Origin: Akkermansiaceae bacterium UBA1518
GTDB taxonomy: Bacteria; Verrucomicrobiota; Verrucomicrobiia; Verrucomicrobiales; Akkermansiaceae
DNA length: 64,000 nt
NCBI GenBank assembly: GCA_002323895.1
Contig: DCQM01000148.1
Span: forward strand, 4,750 to 68,749
Direction of reading: 5' to 3'
The notes below the pieces were generated by a model. The model worked only from the letters and a program-made list of their open reading frames with translations, was not told the DNA's origin and ran no database searches. Every line of letters starts with the position of its first letter. Position 1 is the first letter of the stretch. Made by a program: the position numbers and the translations under genes. Positions 19,801 through 27,781 of this stretch are shown here, piece after piece.

Positions 19801-20816
19801 TCCAACTCTCCGGTATCGCTCCGGCAGGCGGTGACGGTGGCAGCAACATCGTTCCATTAACAGGTGGTGCTAAGGTGTGTGCACGGGCCTTTGAAAATGG
19901 AGAATGGTCAGCGCTTACAAGAGGCGATTTTCTCGTTGCGCCAATTGCTAACACTTCAAACATCGTGATTTCAGAAATCATGTATAATCCACTTGGGACA
20001 TCGGAGGACGGAGAATGGATTGAGCTCATGAATATCTCAGCCGCGACCGCCGACCTTTCTAATCTCACCTTTGCGGGCATTGACTACACTTTCCCTCTTG
20101 GGTTCACGCTCGCTCCCGATGCTCGGGTGGTTGTCGTCAAGAACCAGAACGAATTTGCATCACTCTACAACACTGCGGGAATCAACATAGCCCCCGGCGA
20201 TTTTTCAACCTCTAGCCTAAGCAATTCCGGAGAGCAAATTGCTCTGATCGACGCTATCGGAACCGATGCCCGTAGATTTAAATACAACGACAAGGATCCT
20301 TGGCCGACTTCACCCGACGGCGACGGTTACTCAATCGTCCTAATTTCGCCGAAAACTATCCCCGATCATTCCTTACCGAACAATTGGAGAGCTAGTAGGC
20401 GTCCGGGAGGAAATCCAGGAAAGGGGGACAACGCCACCTTTACTGGTGATCCAAACGCCGATAATGACGGAGATGGGCTCACTGCACTTCTTGAATACGC
20501 CCTCGGTTCTATTCAAGGCGATGCGGGTTTCAGTCCAGAAGCTATCCCAAGCTCTGGCATCGACCTCTTCGACGATGGCACAGGGAACTTCAAAGAATAT
20601 CTCACCTTAACTTACCGTCGAAACCTCGCCGCCGATGGCATTCTCTTCGAAGTCGAAGTTAGTTCGAATCTTGTGAGCTGGGACCCGCTCAGAACGACCG
20701 CGGTCTCTGCCATTTCCAATGAGGACGGAACCGAAACGGTGACTTGGCGAAGCCTCACTCCGATTGAAGACCAAGAGCGCAATTTTATACGTCTAAAGGT
20801 CGCTCAAAGACCGTAA
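16872..20816 (+). CDS. Large secreted lamin-tail / CotH multidomain protein
   Basis: A 1314-residue exported protein. After a signal peptide (about 1-23) comes a lamin-tail domain (about 35-150; VVINEFMASN, DWIEIFNNS). Next are a chitobiase/hexosaminidase C-terminal-like domain (about 205-275; GATIYFTTDGTRP), a CotH-like kinase domain (about 355-600; IKVQGGASRN, SWIHRDSGQRSRGSMIRDQWM, GLYWGVHNLCERPE), a second chitobiase-type module (about 755-800), a galactose-binding-like sandwich (about 815-985; DDGAIVYLNGKEIGR) and a second lamin-tail domain (about 1030-1130). The tail has the calcium-type DNDGDGLTALLEYALG element typical of verrucomicrobial secreted proteins. Substrate and anchoring are unknown. 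It lies just upstream of the sulfatase island. Confidence 0.9.
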   Translation: MKNTTRFWSFAVPSVLALFQAQSAILDEEITLKIGEVVINEFMASNDGGQTSNPNDWYPITNQINGTTHDWIEIFNNSPSPLDLGGWHLTDEPSALGKWTFPSPTNIPAGGFLIVYASGSGVPDANGNFNTNFKLSSGGEYLALVNSSGTIESEFCPDNTNYPKQDEDVSYGLDPTNGAPVYFSSPSPGFANNTSGIAKVLDTNFSPDRGYYDQAINVTITSDTPGATIYFTTDGTRPINQTGDPTANASIYSGPIPVSKTTTLKASATKSGFTPTNIDCQTYLLFDIENARPDGTDPAGLNTAFLEQNQPPGWGNLSSGDYRMDTRVSKSTSLATGHQDTIAQTMLKGLRDIPTISIAMDRADFSGRSGIYTNSTNGGLEYECSAEYIPSSTDPRNDWQINCGIKVQGGASRNPDASPKHSMNFRFRTQYGSGRLREKLFPNSEIEEFNSITLRAGYNNSWIHRDSGQRSRGSMIRDQWMRESMLDMGNPAAGHGFMVHVFVNGLYWGVHNLCERPEASHYAAYNGGDDSLLDARNGSSIVDGSATAWNTIPSVVSNGNWDRIQQVIDIDHYIDYQIINRYGGNSDLKAGGNWRAAGGGPFTTGRPEQMAPWQLYSWDGERSLESPSLNNSPRDPMGVRSQLEALSEYRIRFADRLKKHFGSGGALTAEATAARWMKFADNLDRAIIAESARWGDHRGRLYTRDNQWLTEQNRLINSYFPARSNIVQANYGSLVPSVNAPDFLVSDSFQSEGIIPVGGSLKITSTTGTIYYTTDGDDPRLPGGGINPDSTSIGGGNNQTDFIQLQENGWKFLDTGTAQSDSEIVVGNANYDSSDWKHPFFNDTSWVTGRALLGYGTINGRTINTDLNFQTPRLPTIYFRKSFTVTDADSFTQLNLNFVRDDGAIVYLNGKEIGRSNMSGGNQRYEDYAISATSNEGGLVNLGTLTLAAGDLLEGTNVLAVEVHQNSSSSSDTGLDVQLSGIAPAGGDGGSNIVPLTGGAKVCARAFENGEWSALTRGDFLVAPIANTSNIVISEIMYNPLGTSEDGEWIELMNISAATADLSNLTFAGIDYTFPLGFTLAPDARVVVVKNQNEFASLYNTAGINIAPGDFSTSSLSNSGEQIALIDAIGTDARRFKYNDKDPWPTSPDGDGYSIVLISPKTIPDHSLPNNWRASRRPGGNPGKGDNATFTGDPNADNDGDGLTALLEYALGSIQGDAGFSPEAIPSSGIDLFDDGTGNFKEYLTLTYRRNLAADGILFEVEVSSNLVSWDPLRTTAVSAISNEDGTETVTWRSLTPIEDQERNFIRLKVAQRP

Positions 20817-20958
20817 TATCGGTAGTAATATTATTAAAAATAGAGCCTAACCCATGGCTCTTCGACGTTAAGGAGGATTGAAAATAATAGCCAAGTCTCT
20901 CACAACAGAGCAGGATCTTGGTTATCCCTAGAACATTCTTCATTTCCCGAAGCAAACT

Positions 20959-22326
20959 ATGAAAATCTTTATTATCGTTTCTCTTCTAATCACCCACGCA
21001 ACCGCGCGTAAACCCAATATCATCCTCATCTACATGGATGATATGGGCTACGGCGACATCGGCTGCTTCGGCTCTACCAAAAACCGCACGCCCGTCCTCG
21101 ACCAAATGGCTAGGGAAGGCAGGCGTTTCACTGACTTCTATGTCACCAGCGGAGTCTGTACCCCTTCCCGATCCAGCTTACTCACCGGCTGTTATCCCCG
21201 CCGCCTAAACATGCACATTGATCAAAACAATAAGTGGGTCCTCTTCCCAAATGCCCGTAAGGGCCTAAACCCCAAGGAAACAACGGTAGCCGAACTTCTT
21301 AAGAAACAAGGCTATGCCACCACTTGCATCGGTAAATGGCATCTCGGCGATCAACCCGAATTCCTCCCCACTAATCACGGCTTTGATTCCTACTTTGGCA
21401 TCCCCTACTCCAACGACATGGGACGCAAAAATATTCCTCTCCCGCTTCTTCGTGATGACAAAGTCATTGAAGCCCCTGTCGCCCAATCTCCCGTGACCCG
21501 ACGTTATACCGACGAAGCTGTTAAATTCATCAAGGCCAATCGCGAAAAACCCTTCTTCCTCTACCTCCCGCACACCTCCGTTCACCTCCCTCTCTTTCCA
21601 GGCGAAGATTTCAAAGGGAAATCTGCCAACGGAAAGTATGGGGACTGGATCGAGGAGGTTGACGCCTGCACTGGCGTCATCCTACAAACTCTTAAGGACG
21701 AAAAAATCGACCAAAACACCCTCGTCATCTTCACCTCCGATAACGGCTCCAATGGCGGAAGAGGAGGTAGCAACGCTCCTCTAAAAGGCGCGAAAGGATC
21801 TACTCATGAAGGTGGCATGCGTGTTGCCTGCGTGATGCGCTGGCCCGAAAAGATCCCCGCCAACTCCACTTGTTCGGAAGTTGCCTCCACTCTAGACATC
21901 CTCCCTACCTTCGCCGCTCTAGCCGGAACAACTCCTTCACCGGATCGAAAAATCGATGGACACAACATCAGCGATCTCATTCTTGGGACGCCCGGAGCCA
22001 AATCCCCTCACAAGGCTTTCTATTATTACCACACCACTCAGCTCCAGGCGGTTCGCAGCGGAAAGTGGAAACTCGTCCTTCCCCAGGACCAAAAGTTCGA
22101 GGGTTGGAGTGGGAAAAAGAAAGACACTCCTATCCAGCTCTACGACCTTTCCCTCGACTCCGGAGAGAAAAACAACCTTGCCACGAAATACCCTCATGTG
22201 CTGGAACAGCTCTCAGGGTTAGCCGAAGATGCCCGGGGGGATTTGGGAGATGGAGACAATGTAGGAAAAGGCCAGCGCAAGGCGGGCTGGGTTGAAGAGT
22301 CCAAGCCGCTCCTCCTCCAAAATTAA
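20959..22326 (+). CDS. Secreted sulfatase (arylsulfatase A-like)
   Basis: A 455-residue type I sulfatase that hydrolyses sulfate esters, probably of sulfated polysaccharide. A short signal peptide (1-16) is followed by NIILIYMDDMGYGDIGCFG with the metal-binding Asp pair. The formylglycine motif is C67-T-P-S-R, followed by SSLLTG. Other family elements are CIGKWHLGD, FLYLPHTSVH and FTSDNGSNGGRGGSN. Cys67 must be oxidised by a maturase that is not in this window. The FG-GAP protein follows 11 bases later on the same strand, so both are probably co-transcribed. Confidence 0.94.
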   Translation: MKIFIIVSLLITHATARKPNIILIYMDDMGYGDIGCFGSTKNRTPVLDQMAREGRRFTDFYVTSGVCTPSRSSLLTGCYPRRLNMHIDQNNKWVLFPNARKGLNPKETTVAELLKKQGYATTCIGKWHLGDQPEFLPTNHGFDSYFGIPYSNDMGRKNIPLPLLRDDKVIEAPVAQSPVTRRYTDEAVKFIKANREKPFFLYLPHTSVHLPLFPGEDFKGKSANGKYGDWIEEVDACTGVILQTLKDEKIDQNTLVIFTSDNGSNGGRGGSNAPLKGAKGSTHEGGMRVACVMRWPEKIPANSTCSEVASTLDILPTFAALAGTTPSPDRKIDGHNISDLILGTPGAKSPHKAFYYYHTTQLQAVRSGKWKLVLPQDQKFEGWSGKKKDTPIQLYDLSLDSGEKNNLATKYPHVLEQLSGLAEDARGDLGDGDNVGKGQRKAGWVEESKPLLLQN

Positions 22327-22337
22327 ATTGTGTTCCC

Positions 22338-23522
22338 ATGAAAACGGCGCTCCTCCTTGTGTCTCTCCAGTTGGTTGGCCACGGATCAGAGCCGTGGGTG
22401 CGCCACACTATTGATAGCAGCTCAGAGGGAGCGGATGGTATCCGACTGGCTGACATTAACAGGGACGACCTCATGGACATCACCACCGGTTGGGAAGAGG
22501 GAGGAGTCGTTCGTGCCTATCTCCACCCCGGATACAACAAAACGAAACAAGAATGGCCCGCCGTTACCGTGGGCAGAGTCCAATCGGCCGAAGACGCGGT
22601 ATTCGCAGATTTGGATAGCGACGGGAACATCGACGTGGTGAGTTCCTGTGAAGGGAAAACCAAAAGCATGTTCGTTCACTGGGCTCCGAAATCCTCTGAT
22701 GCTATTCTCGATTCATCAAAATGGAAAACCGAAGCCATTCCTATCACCACCGGAAAACAATCGTGGATGTATGCTCTCCCTAGGTCAATCGACGGGAAGA
22801 ATGGCATCGATCTTGTTGTAAGCTCAAAAGGTAAGAATGGTAGCGTAGGCTGGCTTGAGATCCCGAAAGACGCTCGGAATGTTTCCTCGTGGAAGTATCA
22901 CAAACTTCAGGATGCTGGCTGGATCATGTCCCTCATCTCTATCGACATGAACAAGGATGGCCACAAGGACATCCTCATCAGTGACCGACGTGGTCCAAAA
23001 CGCGGTGTTTTTTGGCTGGAGTATCCTGGACCCAAAGCTGCGATTGATCCTTCACAATGGAAGCGTCATGAAATTGGCGGAAACGATCGCGAAATCAAAT
23101 TCATCTCACAAGGTGACCTCGATAAGGACGGTCGCCTCGATGTCATCGCAATTGATACAACCTCTATCATTTGGTTTCGCTCCAACGAATCTAAGTGGGA
23201 GGAACATGTCATCCCACTTCCAGATGGAGTCGGGGGAGGCAAAAGCGCGGTGAGTTTCGACGTAAATCACGATGGTCAAAACGATCTCGTCTTCAGCTGC
23301 GAAAGTGCCAAGGCACCATTATCAGGAACCAGATGGCTTTCTTATAAAGACACCCCCTTTGACCCAGTCTGGCAAAGCCACGAAATCGCTGGAAAGGCGG
23401 GCATCAAGTATGACCGTATCGTCCCCTCCGACGTCGATGGCGATGGAGATCTCGACATTCTCTGCTGCGAAGAACGGGACCAACTCGGCGTCTTTTGGTA
23501 CGAAAACCCTTTCGGCCAATAG
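22338..23522 (+). CDS. Secreted FG-GAP/VCBS repeat protein
   Basis: A 394-residue protein with a short signal peptide and repeated FG-GAP-type blades that carry the Asp-rich calcium loops, for example ADINRDDLMDI, ADLDSDGNIDV, DMNKDGHKDIL, DLDKDGRLDV, DVNHDGQNDL and DVDGDGDLDIL. It likely folds as a beta-propeller used for binding or scaffolding, not catalysis. It is 11 bases behind the sulfatase and ends one base from the stop of the convergent sulfatase operon. Confidence 0.88.
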   Translation: MKTALLLVSLQLVGHGSEPWVRHTIDSSSEGADGIRLADINRDDLMDITTGWEEGGVVRAYLHPGYNKTKQEWPAVTVGRVQSAEDAVFADLDSDGNIDVVSSCEGKTKSMFVHWAPKSSDAILDSSKWKTEAIPITTGKQSWMYALPRSIDGKNGIDLVVSSKGKNGSVGWLEIPKDARNVSSWKYHKLQDAGWIMSLISIDMNKDGHKDILISDRRGPKRGVFWLEYPGPKAAIDPSQWKRHEIGGNDREIKFISQGDLDKDGRLDVIAIDTTSIIWFRSNESKWEEHVIPLPDGVGGGKSAVSFDVNHDGQNDLVFSCESAKAPLSGTRWLSYKDTPFDPVWQSHEIAGKAGIKYDRIVPSDVDGDGDLDILCCEERDQLGVFWYENPFGQ

Positions 23523-23523
23523 A

Positions 23524-25095
23524 TCATTTCACCTTTGGAATTCCCACCATCCCTATCGGCTCTCTTCCTAATGGAGCGCTACGGCCGCTCTCCTTGAGCC
23601 TTTTGAGAAGCTTCTGCATTTCCAGACGTATTGTTTCCTCCTTGAAGTAAAGATTGGCGGTTTCGCCGGGATCTGTTGTCAGATTGTAGAGTTGCCCTGG
23701 GGCTTTGGGTTCATTTTCGTTCAGTGAATACTTCTTTAAGTTGCCCTTTTCGTATCCATTCCCTCCCGACCCTTTGTGATCGAGATACTTCCAGTTTCCC
23801 TTTCGAATCTGAAACTCCCCCCGAAAACTCTGTGTGAGGAGATGGGGCCTCACTGGATTTTTCTCACCCTGTCTTCCGATCATCACTGGCAGCATATCAA
23901 AACTATCGGTCGCGGCATCATCAGGAAGTTTATAGCCAACTAGCGAGGCAATCGTTGCCATAATGTCAGTAGTATTGGTCATCTGCTTTGAAACCTGTCC
24001 TTTCGGAATACGACCCGGCCATCGGGCGATAAAAGGAACACGGTGCCCCCCTTCCCAACCATCGCGCTTCATACCCCGCCAGCCTCCGGAGGCGTCGTGA
24101 TCATGATCCTGCCTCATCCAGTCAACGTGAACTGTCTCTGCCCCATTGTCGGCATTGAACAACACAAGTGTTTCATCATCAATTCTCAGTTCTTTGAGGA
24201 GGTCCATAACTCGGCCGGTCAGCGCATCTAATTCAAAAACAAAATCACCCCGCGGACCACCCTTCGTTGCTCCTCTGAATTCCTTCGCAGGCAAAACTGG
24301 GGCATGGGCAATCTGAGTGGAAAAAACCGTAAAGAACGGCTTCTCTGGAGTCTCTTTCCGATGCTTCATGATAAAGTTTTTTGTCTTCTCATAGAAAAGA
24401 AGATCCGCATTCACGAACTCATACCCTGGAGCCACCCACCCGGCATCATTATCCCAACGCCACTTCCCGCCGGGGTTAGGCGTGTTCGCGGGATTGTATC
24501 GCTGATTCGCCGGAACCGGCACCATTCCATTTTCAATGTAACAATAGAGCGGATCGGTCGTCGGACAGTTCGGCGTCACAAACGATTCATCAAATCCCCT
24601 TTCATTCGGGCCATCAATTAAAGGGGTGCTCTTTTCATAGTCGATCAGAAGAGAATTCTTAAAACCTCCTCCCAAGCGTTTCCCTTCCTTGTCCAACCAG
24701 GTTAGCCCAACATGCCATTTCCCAAAAACCCCCGTCCGATACCCTTTTTCCTGGAGCATCCCGCCCAGCGTCAAAGTTCCTGGCCTGAGATAGCTTGGAC
24801 CTCCCGGTCCCTCAAAGGCTCCGCCCCCTCGTCCCGTGGAGCGATAGATCTGCTGTCCCGAAAACAAGCCATATCGCGATGGCGAGCAAATTGTCGAGGG
24901 GCTGTGCGCATCCGTAAACCGAATCCCCTCCGCCGCCATCTTGTCCAGACGCGGTGTCTTGTAAGCCGCCTTTGGATTGTAACAAGACAAGTCCCCAAAT
25001 CCCAGATCATCGGTATAAATAATAACGATGTTTGGCAGCTTCGCCGAAGCCGCCCCAATCAATGAAATTGCCGCAAAGGCCAGAGATCGAATCAT
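23524..25095 (-). CDS. Secreted sulfatase (arylsulfatase A-like)
   Basis: A 523-residue sulfatase. The signal peptide (1-19) precedes NIVIIYTDDLGFGDLSCY. The formylglycine motif is C70-S-P-S-R, then YGLFSG. GVFGKWHVG, FFTVFSTQIAHAPVLP and FNADNGAETVH complete the active-site signatures. A 50-60 residue insertion relative to the sulfatase at 20959 lies after the GKWHVG motif (LLIDYEKSTPLIDGPNERG region). It is the last gene of the minus-strand operon; its ATG overlaps the stop of the S33-type hydrolase gene by ATGA, so the two are translationally coupled. Confidence 0.94.
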   Translation of the reverse strand: MIRSLAFAAISLIGAASAKLPNIVIIYTDDLGFGDLSCYNPKAAYKTPRLDKMAAEGIRFTDAHSPSTICSPSRYGLFSGQQIYRSTGRGGGAFEGPGGPSYLRPGTLTLGGMLQEKGYRTGVFGKWHVGLTWLDKEGKRLGGGFKNSLLIDYEKSTPLIDGPNERGFDESFVTPNCPTTDPLYCYIENGMVPVPANQRYNPANTPNPGGKWRWDNDAGWVAPGYEFVNADLLFYEKTKNFIMKHRKETPEKPFFTVFSTQIAHAPVLPAKEFRGATKGGPRGDFVFELDALTGRVMDLLKELRIDDETLVLFNADNGAETVHVDWMRQDHDHDASGGWRGMKRDGWEGGHRVPFIARWPGRIPKGQVSKQMTNTTDIMATIASLVGYKLPDDAATDSFDMLPVMIGRQGEKNPVRPHLLTQSFRGEFQIRKGNWKYLDHKGSGGNGYEKGNLKKYSLNENEPKAPGQLYNLTTDPGETANLYFKEETIRLEMQKLLKRLKESGRSAPLGREPIGMVGIPKVK

Positions 25096-26387
25096 CGTTC
25101 CACCTCCCCTCTCCCTAAATCGATGAGGCGCGAGAACAAGTGCTCTCCACCCACCCTGAGCCCACAGTGCTCATACTCGCTGGTGTAAAAGGCCTTCATC
25201 TTTGGCACGGCATCGACCGTCTCCCGAGAGAACTTCATATTCACAAACATATCATCTGCATACACCGCACAAGCCACCGGAACGGTATTTCGACTCAAAA
25301 CTTCTAAATCATAAAGCGGAGGCCAATCTGACTTTCCAGCCAGAATATTTGCAGCCTCTTTCATACCCCGCAGTTCTGAAATCTCATCGAACATCCACGG
25401 GAAAATCATCTCACCATAAAACAGAAATTCATCGTAATCGTCAAAGTGAGGATACTTTTCCTTCTGCACCGCATCGCATGCCCAGCCGCTTGCAGCTCCC
25501 TGTGCATAAATTGCCTCGTGCAAAATCGCGAAGATCGGATTGGTGTCGAATGGCACCGTCGCTTGCAAGCCCACTTTGAATGCCTGGCTGATGATCTCCT
25601 GATCACCCGCCTTCACAAAGGCTCCTTCGAGCAGGAAGTGAATCTCCTCCGCCGTGTAAGCAAACCCAAATTTAATCCCGAGAGTCTGCACCATGCGCGG
25701 TGTGATTCGATCGCCATTTGGAAAGAAGACCTCGTTCTCCTCAAGATGCCTCGCTAGCTTCGTTAGCCGCGCCTTATCCATTGGGAACTTCTCAAAATAC
25801 TTCCGGTTCCTCTCTTCCACAAAAGGAAAAGTTCCTTCGTAAATCTCCCGCGCCGTCCGCTCGAGCCCGGGGACTCCACCAAAGATGAAGCACTCTTTCA
25901 AGCCTTCCGGATGAAGACTTAGATAGGTCATTGTACACCACCCTCCGAAGCTTTGGCCAATTGTTGACCAAGGTATTTCCGGACTCATGTGAGAGCGGAT
26001 CAACTCGGCATCCCTTACAATGTTATCTTGCCGGAAATGTGTCAGATATTCCGCCTGTGCAGCAGCATCACCTTCAAGGCCCAAAGTCTGGTAATCCACC
26101 GGAGTGCTCAGACCATTTCCCCGCGTATCATACATCAGCACACGGTACTCGGTGAGAGCACGCTTCAACCAACCCGTCTTCTGAATCGGACTAGGAGCCC
26201 TAAATCCTGGGCCACCTTGCAGAAAAACAAGGAAAGGCTTCTCCAAGCTCTTTGGATCGAGATCACGAACTTCGCGAACAAAGAGACCGATCTGCCTTCC
26301 TCCAGGATTGCGATAATCAAGAGGAGCTTCAAAAGAATGGTCAATCAGCTCAAGGCCGGGAATCCGATAAGGGTCTGAGGAATTCAT
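25092..26387 (-). CDS. Alpha/beta hydrolase, S33 prolyl-aminopeptidase-like
   Basis: A 431-residue cytoplasmic-looking protein without a signal peptide. It has the oxyanion loop GGPG at 58-61, YDTRGNGLS near 86, and the nucleophile elbow GQSFGG with Ser146. The overall plan matches prolyl aminopeptidase/tricorn-factor-like S33 enzymes. The likely acid is in AVYADDMFVN and the base in EYEHCGLRVGGEH near the C-terminus. I chose ATG 26387 because it overlaps the upstream sulfatase stop (TAATG); a longer frame runs into that gene. Being coupled to two sulfatase genes suggests it trims a product of the same degradation pathway. Confidence 0.88.
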   Translation of the reverse strand: MNSSDPYRIPGLELIDHSFEAPLDYRNPGGRQIGLFVREVRDLDPKSLEKPFLVFLQGGPGFRAPSPIQKTGWLKRALTEYRVLMYDTRGNGLSTPVDYQTLGLEGDAAAQAEYLTHFRQDNIVRDAELIRSHMSPEIPWSTIGQSFGGWCTMTYLSLHPEGLKECFIFGGVPGLERTAREIYEGTFPFVEERNRKYFEKFPMDKARLTKLARHLEENEVFFPNGDRITPRMVQTLGIKFGFAYTAEEIHFLLEGAFVKAGDQEIISQAFKVGLQATVPFDTNPIFAILHEAIYAQGAASGWACDAVQKEKYPHFDDYDEFLFYGEMIFPWMFDEISELRGMKEAANILAGKSDWPPLYDLEVLSRNTVPVACAVYADDMFVNMKFSRETVDAVPKMKAFYTSEYEHCGLRVGGEHLFSRLIDLGRGEVER

Positions 26388-27769
26388 TAGTTTGATTTTT
26401 TGGCTGGAACAAAAGGCATCTTTGCACCGGACTCCTTGAGCCATTGCGTCAATTCTGCTTTTAAGTCGGCCGCTAACTTCTGCTTCGACTTGGTTAGATT
26501 CTTCTTTTCACCCTGATCCGCAACGACGTCGTAAAGCTCGATGGTATCATCATCGTAAAAATGGATGAGTTTGTAGTTCCCGCGTCGCACCACTCCCCCC
26601 AAACGATTCCTCTTGTGGAAGGCATAGTTGGGATAGTGGAAGAAAAGAGACTTCCTCTCCAGCCCCGCATTCCCTTTCAACATCGGAACCAAACTTACTC
26701 CATCAAGCGGAGTTCCCGCCTTTGGTTTCAATCCCGCTACCTCGAGCAAGGTCGGGAAGGTATCCGTCGTGATGATGGGCGTATTGGAACTCGAACCCGC
26801 CTTTACCTTTCCCGGCCAACGAATTGCCCACGGCACTCTGATTCCGCCCTCATAAAGATGCCCCTTGTTTGCCCTTAAAGGCCCATTTCCAAATAAAGAG
26901 CCATTATCAGATGTGAAAATCACAATCGTATCTTCCGCCAAACCCATGTCATCGAGCGCTTTCAACACCCGCCCAATCGAACGATCCATCCCCTCGATCA
27001 TCGCTGCGTAAGGCGCATTTTCCACCGGGCGCTTTTTGTATTTTTCTATAAGATCCTCCGGTGCCTCGATCGGGTAGTGAACCGAATAATTCCAAAACGT
27101 CAGGAAGAACGGCCCATTCTTTTTCTTTTTAATAAAGTCGATACATTCCGTCGCCAATCGATCAGGGAGATATTCCCCTTTCGGCCCTTCTTTTAAAGTC
27201 GGAATCCTGTAGGGCGCAAAATACGTCGGGGGCCCTCCCCGGTCGTAGCCGCCGATATTAAGATCAAAGCCCTGCGACTTTGGACGTAATCCGAGTTCGT
27301 ATTTCTCACCCGCTTTGTTCTCCCCTTTGCGGTGGGACAAGTGCCACTTCCCCACAAAGCCCGTCGCATATCCAACCTCGTTTTTCAAGCGCTCCGCCAA
27401 AGTCTCCGCTTCTAACGAAAGATAAGTCAATTTTTCCGCTCCAGCCTGTGTCCGACCCTCCGGAACCATGCCATCTTTAAATCCTGGTGCATGATTCGTG
27501 ATTGCCAGTCTTGCTGGAGACATTCCGGTCATCATCGCTGCACGAGTTGGCGTACACACCGGAGCTGCCGCATAGCCGTGTGGAAAAACCATTCCCTGTT
27601 TCACGAAGCGATCGAGGTTTGGGGTATCCAAGTGCTCGTTCCCGTTAAAATGAACATCATACCACCCCAAGTCATCCGCCATAATTAAAAGGATGTTAGG
27701 TGGCTTCTCCGCTTTTAAAATAAGCGTAGTGCACAGCAGGCTTAATAAGATCAGTTTTAATTTCATCAT
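26387..27769 (-). CDS. Secreted sulfatase (CTPTR-type)
   Basis: A 460-residue sulfatase with a signal peptide (1-20), the metal site NILLIMADDLGWYDVHFNG, and a formylglycine motif C72-T-P-T-R followed by AAMMTGMSPAR. The Thr in place of Ser after Pro is a recognised variant. GFVGKWHLSH, FFLTFWNYSVHYP and FTSDNGSLFGNGPLRANKGHLYEGG are also present. It starts at the first of two ATG codons, 12 bases after the SASA-type esterase stop. Its stop shares a base with the next gene's ATG. Confidence 0.94.
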   Translation of the reverse strand: MMKLKLILLSLLCTTLILKAEKPPNILLIMADDLGWYDVHFNGNEHLDTPNLDRFVKQGMVFPHGYAAAPVCTPTRAAMMTGMSPARLAITNHAPGFKDGMVPEGRTQAGAEKLTYLSLEAETLAERLKNEVGYATGFVGKWHLSHRKGENKAGEKYELGLRPKSQGFDLNIGGYDRGGPPTYFAPYRIPTLKEGPKGEYLPDRLATECIDFIKKKKNGPFFLTFWNYSVHYPIEAPEDLIEKYKKRPVENAPYAAMIEGMDRSIGRVLKALDDMGLAEDTIVIFTSDNGSLFGNGPLRANKGHLYEGGIRVPWAIRWPGKVKAGSSSNTPIITTDTFPTLLEVAGLKPKAGTPLDGVSLVPMLKGNAGLERKSLFFHYPNYAFHKRNRLGGVVRRGNYKLIHFYDDDTIELYDVVADQGEKKNLTKSKQKLAADLKAELTQWLKESGAKMPFVPAKKSN

Positions 27770-27781
27770 CTCAAGCTCTCG

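Noticed and set aside
20842..20861. AGAGCC/GGCTCT hairpin after the LTD/CotH gene
   Set aside because: Only six pairs and the following bases are not T-rich; not enough to call a terminator.
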